DNA from: Desulfobacteraceae bacterium
GTDB taxonomy: Bacteria > Desulfobacterota > Desulfobacteria > Desulfobacterales > JAABPS01
Assembly: GCA_011391835.1 (NCBI GenBank)
Contig: JAABPS010000005.1
Coordinates: 1-21,155 of the forward strand
Length of the DNA stretch: 21,155 nt
Direction: 5' to 3'
Shown in pieces: positions 7,055-15,094 of this stretch; within the stretch, counting starts at the first letter, position 1, and the number at the start of each line of letters is the position of its first letter. The notes beneath the pieces are model-generated. The model made no database searches, was not told the DNA's origin, and saw nothing but the letters and a program-made list of their open reading frames with translations. A program made the position numbers and the translations under genes.

Positions 7055-8623
7055 TCACCGTTTATTCATAAACAATTTTTTTATCTGTGACAAGAGCGCA
7101 ATGACGCATACGATCGAACAACACAGAGCAAATATATCCCCATATCGGGTATAAAAACTTATCTCATTTACAACCGGTACTGTTTTGGTCATAACTGCGT
7201 CATGGAAAATATCTGTTTGTGAAATGATACGTCCCGTGGGGTCAATAAACCCGCTGACACCTGTATTGGCTGATCGTATCAAGGACCGTTTGTTTTCAAC
7301 GGCTCTGAATACTGCCATGGAAAAGTGCTGATAGGGCGCGCTGGATATGCCGTACCATGCGTCATTGGTAATATTAATCAGAAGCAACGCGCCGTTATTC
7401 ACCATGGCGCGTGAAAGTTCAGGGAAAATCATTTCATAACAAATCAGTATGCCAAGGCGGGCATCCTGCCATTGAAGGACGCTCCCTTTGGGGCCGGGCA
7501 TGAAATCGCCCACACCCTCAACCAGTTTGCCGATAAACGGGAGCCAGCTCCGAAGCGGCACATATTCGCCAAAAGGAACCAGATGGGCCTTGTCATATTT
7601 TCCGTTTATAGTTCCATCAGGGGAGATAAGATAAGCGCTGTTGTAATACTCCATTGATCTTTCGTTACGGACAAATGAGGGGCTTCCAATCAGGAAATAA
7701 GCCCCTGTTTCCTTAATGCCATCAAGAACCATCCTGGACAGAGCTGGGTCATACAAAAAATAAAACGGAGTTGCGGTTTCCGGCCAGACAACAAGTTCTG
7801 ACGTGTCATTTTTTAGCTGACCGGACAGCTCAATGTATTTTTGAGTTGTTGAAATTCGAAACGCATCATCCCACTTTTCATTTTGCTTAATGTTTCCCTG
7901 CACGATTGCAATGCGTGAAGATGCGGATGTCGAAATAATTTCGTTGATGGATTGAATCCGCCACATTCCATAGAAAAAAGAGAGGACAGCAATCAAAACC
8001 AGCGCTGACATGGATCCTGCAGCCAATTTCTTCGTTACTGAGCGCTTTTGCCATGTTTCGCTGCTAACATAAAGAAATGAGAGCAGAATTGCAGTATTGG
8101 AAAAAAGAATTAAAAAAGTTACGCCATATACGCCTGTGATATCCGATACCTGTATGATCTCCAGCCAGCGGTATTGTGAATAGCCCAGAAGTTCCCAGGG
8201 AAATCCTGAAAGAAGAAATGAGCGGATATATTCCAGAGAAACCCACAACAAAGGGGCAATGAAAAGGAGTTTGGCGGGAGTTGAACATAAGACCGGCAAT
8301 GCAGCAGCAAAAACGGCAATATAAAGGGCCAGATAAAAAGAAAGAAGCAAAAGGATTATGATGCTCAGGTACAGCGGCAAATAGCCATAAGTCATCATGG
8401 TATGAACAAGCCAGTATATCAGGGTAAGATAATGGACAAGCCCTGTCACAAGCCCCAGCCGGAAACTTTCATTTTTTGGAAGATCCTTTACCGCATACAG
8501 AAGTGGCAGAAGGGCAATCCACGCCAGCCAGAACCAGCCGGTTCTTGGAAAAGATGCGGTCAGCAGAATACCGCTTACAGCAGATAGAAATATACTGATT
8601 CTGTTGATTTTATTTTTCTCCAT
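7055..8623 (-). CDS. lnt: Apolipoprotein N-acyltransferase
   Basis: The product has 522 residues (E. coli 512). It transfers an acyl chain from phospholipid to the N-terminal cysteine of lipoproteins at the outer face of the inner membrane. The first ~215 residues carry about six hydrophobic helices, followed by a periplasmic nitrilase-like domain (starting RIAIVQGNIKQNEKWD) and a C-terminal membrane helix (DIFALCCSIVCVIALLS). The Glu-Lys-Cys triad is visible as E282 in VVWPETATPF, K345 in KAHLVPFGEYVP and C395 in ILICYEMIFPEL, spaced much as in E. coli (E267, K335, C387). It starts with ATG 52 bases after the histidine kinase stop and is followed by prfB at 29 bases. A lipobox protein encoded at 19565-20617 would be one of its substrates. 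Confidence 0.96.
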   Translation of the reverse strand: MEKNKINRISIFLSAVSGILLTASFPRTGWFWLAWIALLPLLYAVKDLPKNESFRLGLVTGLVHYLTLIYWLVHTMMTYGYLPLYLSIIILLLLSFYLALYIAVFAAALPVLCSTPAKLLFIAPLLWVSLEYIRSFLLSGFPWELLGYSQYRWLEIIQVSDITGVYGVTFLILFSNTAILLSFLYVSSETWQKRSVTKKLAAGSMSALVLIAVLSFFYGMWRIQSINEIISTSASSRIAIVQGNIKQNEKWDDAFRISTTQKYIELSGQLKNDTSELVVWPETATPFYFLYDPALSRMVLDGIKETGAYFLIGSPSFVRNERSMEYYNSAYLISPDGTINGKYDKAHLVPFGEYVPLRSWLPFIGKLVEGVGDFMPGPKGSVLQWQDARLGILICYEMIFPELSRAMVNNGALLLINITNDAWYGISSAPYQHFSMAVFRAVENKRSLIRSANTGVSGFIDPTGRIISQTDIFHDAVMTKTVPVVNEISFYTRYGDIFALCCSIVCVIALLSQIKKLFMNKR

Positions 8624-8675
8624 ATCAGGAAATAGAATAGTTCAATGGATGTTCACGCAGGCGATACAGTTGACT

Positions 8676-11600
8676 TCAATAAGCGCCCCTTGGAGAAGGA
8701 CGCCGGCTTCCTTTGTTTTGAATTTTTTCGCGAATCATATCCTTATCAAGTATCTCCCGTATTTTTTTTGAAAACTGTTCCAGGGTGAAAGGTTTTTGGA
8801 TGAAGCCCCGACAGCCTCGTTTCATTATCTCAGCAGCATGTCCGTCAATACTGTATCCGCTTGAAAGCAGCACTTTTACTTCAGAATTCATCTCTTTCAA
8901 CTGGTCAAAAATATCGCTGCCGCTCATTCCCGCCATAACCATATCCAGAATAACGATATCTATTTTGTCCGAGTTTTTTCTAAAACTCCCCAGGGCTTCA
9001 TCGCCGGTTTTTGCCAGCAGTACCTTATACCCCAGAATTTCAAGCATCTCCCGTGCGGAATCTATAACCCTTTCTTCATCATCAATGAAAAGGATTGTTT
9101 CTGTTCCTTTCAATATATCTATCTTCGGCTCCTCCTGTTTGATAAACACTTTGTCAGAAACCGGCAAAAAGATGTTAAACGTCGTACCTTTTCCCTTTTC
9201 GCTATAGACATCTATAATCCCATTGTGATTTTTAATGATTCCATAAGCAGACGCAAGGCCAAGGCCCGTGCCTCTTCCCATCTCCTTGGTAGTAAAAAAA
9301 GGTTCAAAAATCCTTTTTATCGTTGATTCCTCCATGCCGGTACCTGTATCAGTCACCGATATTTTAACAAACTTTCCAGGCGAAACCATGTGGGGCTTGG
9401 TGACATTTTCATCCAGTTCAACATTTTGAGTTGAGATATAAAGATCCCCGCCGCTGGGCATGGCCTGCCATGCGTTCACATACAGGTTGAGCAAGACCTG
9501 GCTGATTTGGCCCTGATCTGCTTCAACTGCCCAGATATCTTCTTGGAATTTATCATGCACCCGTATTTCTTTATTGGTTCTGGCGAACATATTGGAGGTT
9601 TTCTTGATGATTTCATTGAGATCCGTTGTTTTTACTTCATACTTCCCTCCCCTGGCAAATCCAAGGAGCTGCCGTGTAAGATCAGCGCCATCATGAATAT
9701 GCTGCTCAATTGTTTTTAATTTCTCATAGTGGGGATGGTTTGAATCAATTTTATACAGCAGCAGAGACACATTCCCCTGCATGCTCATCAGCAGATTGTT
9801 AAAATCATGAGCCACACCGCCAGCCAGTGTCCCGATGGATTCCATCTTCTGGGCCTGCTGCAGCCGGGTTTCAAGCTGTAGCTTCTCCTGCTCCGCTTTA
9901 CGCCGTTCAGTAACATCGCGCACAATGCTTCTGTATCCTACCGCATTTCCATCCTTGTCTCTCATAAGCGATGCCGACATTTCAGGTATGAAGATACTGC
10001 CGTCTTTTTTTATCAATTCACAGTTTTCGATAAAAGCGGATTCCCCTGTTCGATAAACCGTGTTAAAGATAGTAAAAATTTTCCTGGCTGTTTCAGGGTT
10101 GTGTTTTTTCAATACATCTTTGTAGTATCTCAGACCGATGATTTCTTCTTTGGTGTATCCAGTCATATTACAAAAAGAATCATTGGCAAATGTGGTCCTG
10201 CCGGCAAGATCTGATTCAAAGTACCCCTCTTTAATATTTTCGATAATGGTTCGATATTTCTCCTCACTTTGTCTGAGCGCTTCCTCGATCTTTTTCCGCT
10301 CCGTGATATCACGCACAAAAGCAAGTTCTGCTGGACTATCATGATATGAAATAACGCCCACATTGATTTCTATGGGTACAATCGTTCCATTTTTATGTAT
10401 CACTTTGGTCTCATACATGGATTCAACGTCTTCACCTGCCATGCGGCGCCGATAACGGTCAGCCACCCTGGCAAATTCATCCGAAGGGAAATAGTCAATA
10501 AATGGCGTGTTCTCAATCTCTTCAACATCATATCCCACAATTTCAGAGAGACACCTGTTTGTAAATTTAACAAAGCCGTCTTGAATGATAGCAATCCCGT
10601 CACTGGAAAGCTCTACAACATCTCGATATTTCTGTTCGCTATCTTTGATAGCGCGGTCAGCGGCTATTTTATCCGTAATTTCTCTGGCCGTTCCATGAAT
10701 GGTTTTCAGGCCTGATGGGCTTTCAATCAATGTATTTGTGTATTCAAAGATTCGTTCTTTTCCGTCTGCCGAGGTAATAGCTATGAGTCCTTGATCGAAT
10801 CCTTTTGTGTTTATCCTCGCCAGATAATCATTAAATTCAGGCCTGAATTTTCCCGACATCAGATCCCGTATGTTTAAATTAATAAAATCCTCTTCCCTAT
10901 AGCCAAGTGTTTCAATAAGCTGCAAATTCGTTTCCAAAAAATATCCGTCCATATCATGGATATATAGACCGATCGGAACGCTGTTGAAAATATCATGGTA
11001 CATTTTTTCCCTTTTTTGAAGGGCTTCATTTGCTTTGACTTGATCAGATATGTCTATAATAAATCCTCTGAATCCAACGGGAATATCCTTTTGAAAAATA
11101 ACATTGGAATTAAACAGCACAGGGAATGTGGTGCCGTCCTTTGCAGTAGCTGTATATTCAAACGGCCCAGTAGCTTCTCCTCTCAATATATTTTCCGATG
11201 TGTCATCGCTTTTCTTCCTATTTTCAATCGATATAAGATCAAAAATATTAATTCCCTTTTCCATATCCTTCCCGGTTAATCCAAGTTTAGCGTAACCGTT
11301 CCGATTGACAAAGGTAAGTTTCCCTGAAGAATCCATTTCAAAAATGGTTATGGGCAGTAATTCTGCTAAGCCCCTGAATCGTTCCTCGCTTTCACGCAAA
11401 GCTTCTTCAGAGCGCCTGCGTTCAGTATTTTCCACTTCCAATTCTTTGTGCAAATGGAGCATCTTGTTCTTTTCGCTGTAAAACAGAAAAATAATGATGA
11501 AAAGTCCCAGGACAATGACCACAAAAGACGCGAGCGCAAGCAATGCGAGCCGGTTTGAATGTTTGTCAACAAATCCAGCCAGATCCGAATAGAGAACATA

Positions 11601-12488
11601 ACGGATCAGCAGGTAGTCTACTTTGCCCAGGCTGACAGGATTGCAAACCATAATATATTTTCTATTTGAGAAAAAAGGCCCGCTCACAATTGCAGTTTTA
11701 TTTTTAAGCAAAATCTCAGTAGAAACAGGTTTATTATGGAACGTGATTTGAGGTAATTGGGCAAGCTTCTTTCCGATATAATCTGGATTTGGATGGTAGA
11801 TTACATTTTCCTTTGTGTCCATGATGGAAATAAAGCTGTTGGGTGCTATTTTTTCTTTATCTATCCACGTTGCAAAAGCATCCCATCTTATCGAAGCGGA
11901 TACACCTCCCTGGACCTTTCCATTTGATAGAAGCGGTGCGTAAATAGAAATGGCATATTGTTTCTGAGTTTCTAAAAAGAGATTGCGTATTGCAGGTTTT
12001 TTTGTGTTGAGGAGCTGTGTTATAGTTTTCCGGTTATCAATTCCATGGGTCAGGTCTTTTATAGGGTTCCCCGCCATCAATCGGATACTCCCTGTTCTAT
12101 CCATGAGGTAAATAGCGTGAACCAATGAATTATGCCTGGTAAAAAATTCGGAAAGGAAGGGCTTTGCTTTTATTGCCTCAGCACTTTTTATCTGATCCAG
12201 CTCGCTTAGGGCAATGAATTCGTGTGTGATGTGTTCAAATTTATCAGCAAGCCTGGCTGACTGATTTGCATTGGAAAACAGCATTTCGCTTTGATATTGG
12301 ATAAGAATATCATCTGTAAAATGTCGGTTTAACTTTGTAACAAACAGGGCAATCAAAAACACAATAAGAATTGAAACCCCCAAAATAATTAAAAGGCGGT
12401 ATTTAACCTGACCCGGATAAATGCCTTTGGTGTTGCCGGTTAACTTTTTAATATTTAAAGAAGTTATATAATCTTTAAACGGTTTCAA
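8676..12488 (-). CDS. Membrane hybrid histidine kinase: dCache-like sensor, four PAS, HisKA-HATPase, receiver
   Basis: The protein has 1270 residues. In order: TM1 (31-50), an extracytoplasmic dCache-like sensor (~51-312, with VIYHPNPDYIGK), TM2 (~313-336), a short coiled linker, four PAS units (~363-485, 487-610, 612-735, 736-870) each opened by a linker of the type ALRESEERFR or SEEKYRT, HisKA with phospho-accepting H894 in GGVAHDFNNLL, HATPase with G-boxes DTGTGM and GRGTGLGLA, and a C-terminal receiver with phospho-acceptor D1182 in DIVILDMVM and the conserved Lys in IQKPF. No separate response regulator is encoded beside it, so output is unknown. The start is TTG (12486-12488), chosen because there is no in-frame ATG before TM1 and a stop lies upstream; AGGA is present but unusually close. 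Ligand and target cannot be told from sequence. Confidence 0.93.
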   Translation of the reverse strand: MKPFKDYITSLNIKKLTGNTKGIYPGQVKYRLLIILGVSILIVFLIALFVTKLNRHFTDDILIQYQSEMLFSNANQSARLADKFEHITHEFIALSELDQIKSAEAIKAKPFLSEFFTRHNSLVHAIYLMDRTGSIRLMAGNPIKDLTHGIDNRKTITQLLNTKKPAIRNLFLETQKQYAISIYAPLLSNGKVQGGVSASIRWDAFATWIDKEKIAPNSFISIMDTKENVIYHPNPDYIGKKLAQLPQITFHNKPVSTEILLKNKTAIVSGPFFSNRKYIMVCNPVSLGKVDYLLIRYVLYSDLAGFVDKHSNRLALLALASFVVIVLGLFIIIFLFYSEKNKMLHLHKELEVENTERRRSEEALRESEERFRGLAELLPITIFEMDSSGKLTFVNRNGYAKLGLTGKDMEKGINIFDLISIENRKKSDDTSENILRGEATGPFEYTATAKDGTTFPVLFNSNVIFQKDIPVGFRGFIIDISDQVKANEALQKREKMYHDIFNSVPIGLYIHDMDGYFLETNLQLIETLGYREEDFINLNIRDLMSGKFRPEFNDYLARINTKGFDQGLIAITSADGKERIFEYTNTLIESPSGLKTIHGTAREITDKIAADRAIKDSEQKYRDVVELSSDGIAIIQDGFVKFTNRCLSEIVGYDVEEIENTPFIDYFPSDEFARVADRYRRRMAGEDVESMYETKVIHKNGTIVPIEINVGVISYHDSPAELAFVRDITERKKIEEALRQSEEKYRTIIENIKEGYFESDLAGRTTFANDSFCNMTGYTKEEIIGLRYYKDVLKKHNPETARKIFTIFNTVYRTGESAFIENCELIKKDGSIFIPEMSASLMRDKDGNAVGYRSIVRDVTERRKAEQEKLQLETRLQQAQKMESIGTLAGGVAHDFNNLLMSMQGNVSLLLYKIDSNHPHYEKLKTIEQHIHDGADLTRQLLGFARGGKYEVKTTDLNEIIKKTSNMFARTNKEIRVHDKFQEDIWAVEADQGQISQVLLNLYVNAWQAMPSGGDLYISTQNVELDENVTKPHMVSPGKFVKISVTDTGTGMEESTIKRIFEPFFTTKEMGRGTGLGLASAYGIIKNHNGIIDVYSEKGKGTTFNIFLPVSDKVFIKQEEPKIDILKGTETILFIDDEERVIDSAREMLEILGYKVLLAKTGDEALGSFRKNSDKIDIVILDMVMAGMSGSDIFDQLKEMNSEVKVLLSSGYSIDGHAAEIMKRGCRGFIQKPFTLEQFSKKIREILDKDMIREKIQNKGSRRPSPRGAY

Positions 12489-12534
12489 TTTCCTATACTC
12501 TTTTTGTGAAAGATAATTGCCTTTTATTTATGTA

Positions 12535-12586
12535 CTTATAAATCAATTAGATGCAGATTGTCAATTTATACTGGTTTTATTCCAGT
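12535..12586 (-). promoter_or_regulatory. Strong candidate promoter of the histidine kinase gene with upstream dyad
   Basis: On the minus strand, a perfect TTGACA (complement 12559-12564) is 18 bases from TATAAG (complement 12535-12540, 5 of 6 to TATAAT). Directly upstream of the -35 lies an inverted repeat ACTGG-N7-CCAGT (12570-12586), placed where an activator would bind. The predicted start near 12528 gives a leader of about 40 bases. Confidence 0.6.
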
Positions 12587-12631
12587 TTAAAGGATCAGGA
12601 TAGCAGTACAGTCATTTTCTGACGATAATTT

Positions 12632-13336
12632 CTATGAAGGGATCTGCATTGATAGAAGTTCAGGGTAGTTGGTGAAGACGCCGTCTGTCCCAATATTTTT
12701 CATCTTTTCAATATCTTCAGCCGTATTTACAGTAAATACAAATACCTTAAGTCCCATTTGATGCGCCTGTTCTACGATAGCACTGTTTATATAATCAACA
12801 TCCATGGTCAGAGAATAAGCGTCAAGATCTTTGGCTGTTTGGATAAAGTCACTGGGTGGAGGTCCGAGAAAAACCGGAGCGGTCAGAATCTTTGGCTGGA
12901 GCAATTTGGCCTTTTTAACTTCATCAAAAAACAACGAAGAAACAAGGATCCGATCATACGTCCATCCGTGATGATCGATATATCGCTTTATCATACGGAC
13001 AACCCGTTCAGCAGTATCAATCCATTTTAACTCAATGTTGAGCTTCGCGCGGGAGCCAATAGCATCAAATACTTCGTTAAGATACGGAATTTGTTCACCT
13101 TTACCCGCATCCAGCGATCGTAGATATTTCAGGGAGCTTTGAAGAACACTTCCTTTTCCGTTTGTTGTCCGGTCCAGCAGATCATCATGAATGACAACCA
13201 GTTCATTCTCAACAGGAAATACATCTATTTCGATCCACTCCGCACCCAGTTCAATGGCCTTCTGTATGGCCAAAAGGGTGTTTTCGGGTTCATGGCCGCT
13301 GGCTCCGCGATGCGCAAAACAGGTCATTTTCTTCAT
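12632..13336 (-). CDS. ugpQ: Glycerophosphodiester phosphodiesterase, cytosolic UgpQ-type
   Basis: The product has 234 residues and hydrolyses glycerophosphodiesters (deacylated phospholipids) to sn-glycerol-3-phosphate and an alcohol. GDPD-family signatures are at the N-terminus: AHRGASGHEPENTLLAI (catalytic His9 and Arg10, metal-binding Glu in PENT), then EWIEIDVFPVENELVVIHDD (metal-binding Glu and Asp, and the second catalytic His), and LNIELKW in the middle. No signal peptide or membrane segment is seen, and length matches E. coli UgpQ (247) rather than periplasmic GlpQ (358). It is transcribed divergently from glpK across a 191-base gap, and supplies the substrate for GlpABC. Its own Shine-Dalgarno is weak; the ATG is consistent with the fold start. 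Confidence 0.93.
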   Translation of the reverse strand: MKKMTCFAHRGASGHEPENTLLAIQKAIELGAEWIEIDVFPVENELVVIHDDLLDRTTNGKGSVLQSSLKYLRSLDAGKGEQIPYLNEVFDAIGSRAKLNIELKWIDTAERVVRMIKRYIDHHGWTYDRILVSSLFFDEVKKAKLLQPKILTAPVFLGPPPSDFIQTAKDLDAYSLTMDVDYINSAIVEQAHQMGLKVFVFTVNTAEDIEKMKNIGTDGVFTNYPELLSMQIPS

Positions 13337-13413
13337 GTTGATTTACCGGCCATTTAGTTTAACGATAACAAAAATTTGATTTGGCGAATTCATACCTATT
13401 TCAAAGCTTAGTA

Positions 13414-13464
13414 TTGCAAAAAAGAGCTTTAATTTTTATAAGATATATAGACAGTATTTAATAC
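13414..13464 (+). promoter_or_regulatory. Candidate promoter and dyad upstream of glpKABC
   Basis: TTGCAA (13414-13419) is 17 bases from TATAAG (13437-13442; 5 of 6 to consensus). A palindrome GTATTTAATAC (13454-13464) lies over or just after the expected transcription start, a position typical of a repressor operator. It does not match the E. coli GlpR operator consensus. The whole ugpQ-glpK gap (13337-13527) is AT-rich. Confidence 0.4.
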
Positions 13465-13527
13465 CTAAACGGCACAAATAATCAATGAAAATGTTTTTGT
13501 TTAATTGAGCTTAAAGGGAGTTGACCG

Positions 13528-15042
13528 ATGACCAATGGCATAAAAAAATATGTGGGCGCAGTTGATCAGGGGACAACCAGTACCCGCTTTGTCATTTTCG
13601 ATAAAAAAGGCAGGATGATTGCCATGCACCAGATAGAGCATCGGCAGATCTATCCAAAGCCGGACTGGGTTGAACATAATCCGGAAGAAATCAAAAAGAA
13701 TGCGTTTCAGGTCATTAAAAAAGCTATTCAGAAAGCGGGAATCCATCCTGATGAACTGGCCGCCATTGGTGTGACAAATCAGAGGGAGACAACTGTTGTG
13801 TGGGACCGGCATACAGGCAAGCCGTATTACAATGCAATTGTCTGGCAGGATACCCGAACGGATGAGATATGCAAGCGCATTGCCATAAATGGAGACATGG
13901 GATGTTTCCGCGAGAAGGTGGGGCTTCCTCTTGCCACCTATTTTTCCGGCCCAAAAATTCACTGGATTCTGGAACATATGAATGGCGTCAAAGAAGCCGC
14001 GGAAAATGGAACAGCGATATTTGGCAATATGGATACATGGATTATCTGGTGGCTCACAGGAGGGCCTGAAGGGGGCGTACATATTACCGATGTCACCAAT
14101 GCCAGCCGAACCATGCTGATGAATATTAACACCCTTCAATGGGACCCAGAAATGCTCACACATTTTGGAATTCCGGTAAAAATGCTCCCGGAAATCAGAT
14201 CATCCAGTGAAATCTATGGGCACACGGCAATAAAGAAGGTTTTGGATGCGAAAATTCCTGTTTCCGGCGATCTGGGAGATCAGCAGGCAGCCTTGTTCGG
14301 GCAGGCATGTTTTGAGCCTGGAGAAGCCAAAAATACTTACGGAACCGGATGTTTTCTTCTGATGAACCTGGGACAAAATAGGGTTCATTCAACGCATGGC
14401 CTTCTGACAACCGTGGCATACAGGATTGGAGAAAAACCTGCTGTATATGCACTGGAAGGCTCTATTGCCATTGCCGGATCTTTGGTGCAATGGCTCAGGG
14501 ATAACATCGGGTTGATCAAGAAATCTTCAGATGTTGAGGCGCTGGCAAAAACCGTATTGGACAATGGCGGGGTTTATTTTGTCCCCGCTTTCTCAGGCCT
14601 TTTTGCGCCCTACTGGAGAAGCGATGCCAGGGGGCTTATTATCGGCATGACCCATTATATTAACAAGGGACATATCGCACGAGCTGTGCTGGAGGCGTCT
14701 GCGTTTCAGACAAAAGAAATATTTGATGCCATGGAAAAAGATTCTGGAATTCACTTGAAATCCTTAAAAGTGGATGGCGGCATGGTCAGAAATGAACTCT
14801 TGATGCAGTTTCAGGCAGACATCCTCAACATCCCGGTGATCCGGCCCACCATCATTGAAACCACCGTACTGGGCGCTGCATACGCAGCAGGACTTGCGGT
14901 CGGATTCTGGAAAGAAGAAAAAGAACTGAAGGCGAACTGGTCAAAGGATAAGGAATGGCAGGTGAAAATGCCCCAGGCGGAAAGGGATAAACTCTATAGG
15001 GGATGGAAAAAGGCAGTTGAGCGTACCTTTGGATGGGTCTAA
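13528..15042 (+). CDS. glpK: Glycerol kinase
   Basis: The product has 504 residues (E. coli 502), an FGGY-family kinase making sn-glycerol-3-phosphate from glycerol and ATP in the cytosol. Visible are the N-terminal phosphate loop GAVDQGTTSTRFVIFD, VTNQRETTVVWDR, NAIVWQDTRT (substrate contacts), GDLGDQQAALFGQ with the expected catalytic-base Asp, and DGGMVRNELLMQFQADIL near the C-terminus (FGGY signature 2 region). The start is ATG with GGGAG (13516-13520) at ideal spacing. First gene of a glpK-glpA-glpB-glpC run, 52 bases before glpA. No glpF facilitator gene adjoins it, so glycerol may enter by another route or through a distant glpF. Confidence 0.98.
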   Translation: MTNGIKKYVGAVDQGTTSTRFVIFDKKGRMIAMHQIEHRQIYPKPDWVEHNPEEIKKNAFQVIKKAIQKAGIHPDELAAIGVTNQRETTVVWDRHTGKPYYNAIVWQDTRTDEICKRIAINGDMGCFREKVGLPLATYFSGPKIHWILEHMNGVKEAAENGTAIFGNMDTWIIWWLTGGPEGGVHITDVTNASRTMLMNINTLQWDPEMLTHFGIPVKMLPEIRSSSEIYGHTAIKKVLDAKIPVSGDLGDQQAALFGQACFEPGEAKNTYGTGCFLLMNLGQNRVHSTHGLLTTVAYRIGEKPAVYALEGSIAIAGSLVQWLRDNIGLIKKSSDVEALAKTVLDNGGVYFVPAFSGLFAPYWRSDARGLIIGMTHYINKGHIARAVLEASAFQTKEIFDAMEKDSGIHLKSLKVDGGMVRNELLMQFQADILNIPVIRPTIIETTVLGAAYAAGLAVGFWKEEKELKANWSKDKEWQVKMPQAERDKLYRGWKKAVERTFGWV

Positions 15043-15061
15043 CTAACAGTATTATACATAG

Positions 15062-15091
15062 CCTAAAACTTAAAACCTAAAACTTAAAACC
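15062..15091 (+). repeat. 14-base tandem repeat directly upstream of glpA
   Basis: CCTAAAACTTAAAA occurs twice head-to-tail (15062-15075 and 15076-15089), followed by CC. It fills most of the glpK-glpA gap and ends a few bases before the glpA start, where a Shine-Dalgarno would be expected but is not seen. Confidence 0.85.
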
Positions 15092-15094
15092 AAT

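Noticed and set aside
12590..12631. GTCA-GAAAA-TGAC hairpin after ugpQ as its terminator
   Set aside because: A 4-bp stem with no following U tract on the minus strand is not enough to support a terminator.
13337..13527. GlpR operator in the ugpQ-glpK gap
   Set aside because: No sequence resembling the E. coli GlpR consensus was found; only the unrelated dyad GTATTTAATAC.
13501..14163. 220-residue open frame on the - strand over glpK
   Set aside because: Antisense to the well-conserved glycerol kinase; composition (many Cys, His, Pro) is typical of a shadow frame.
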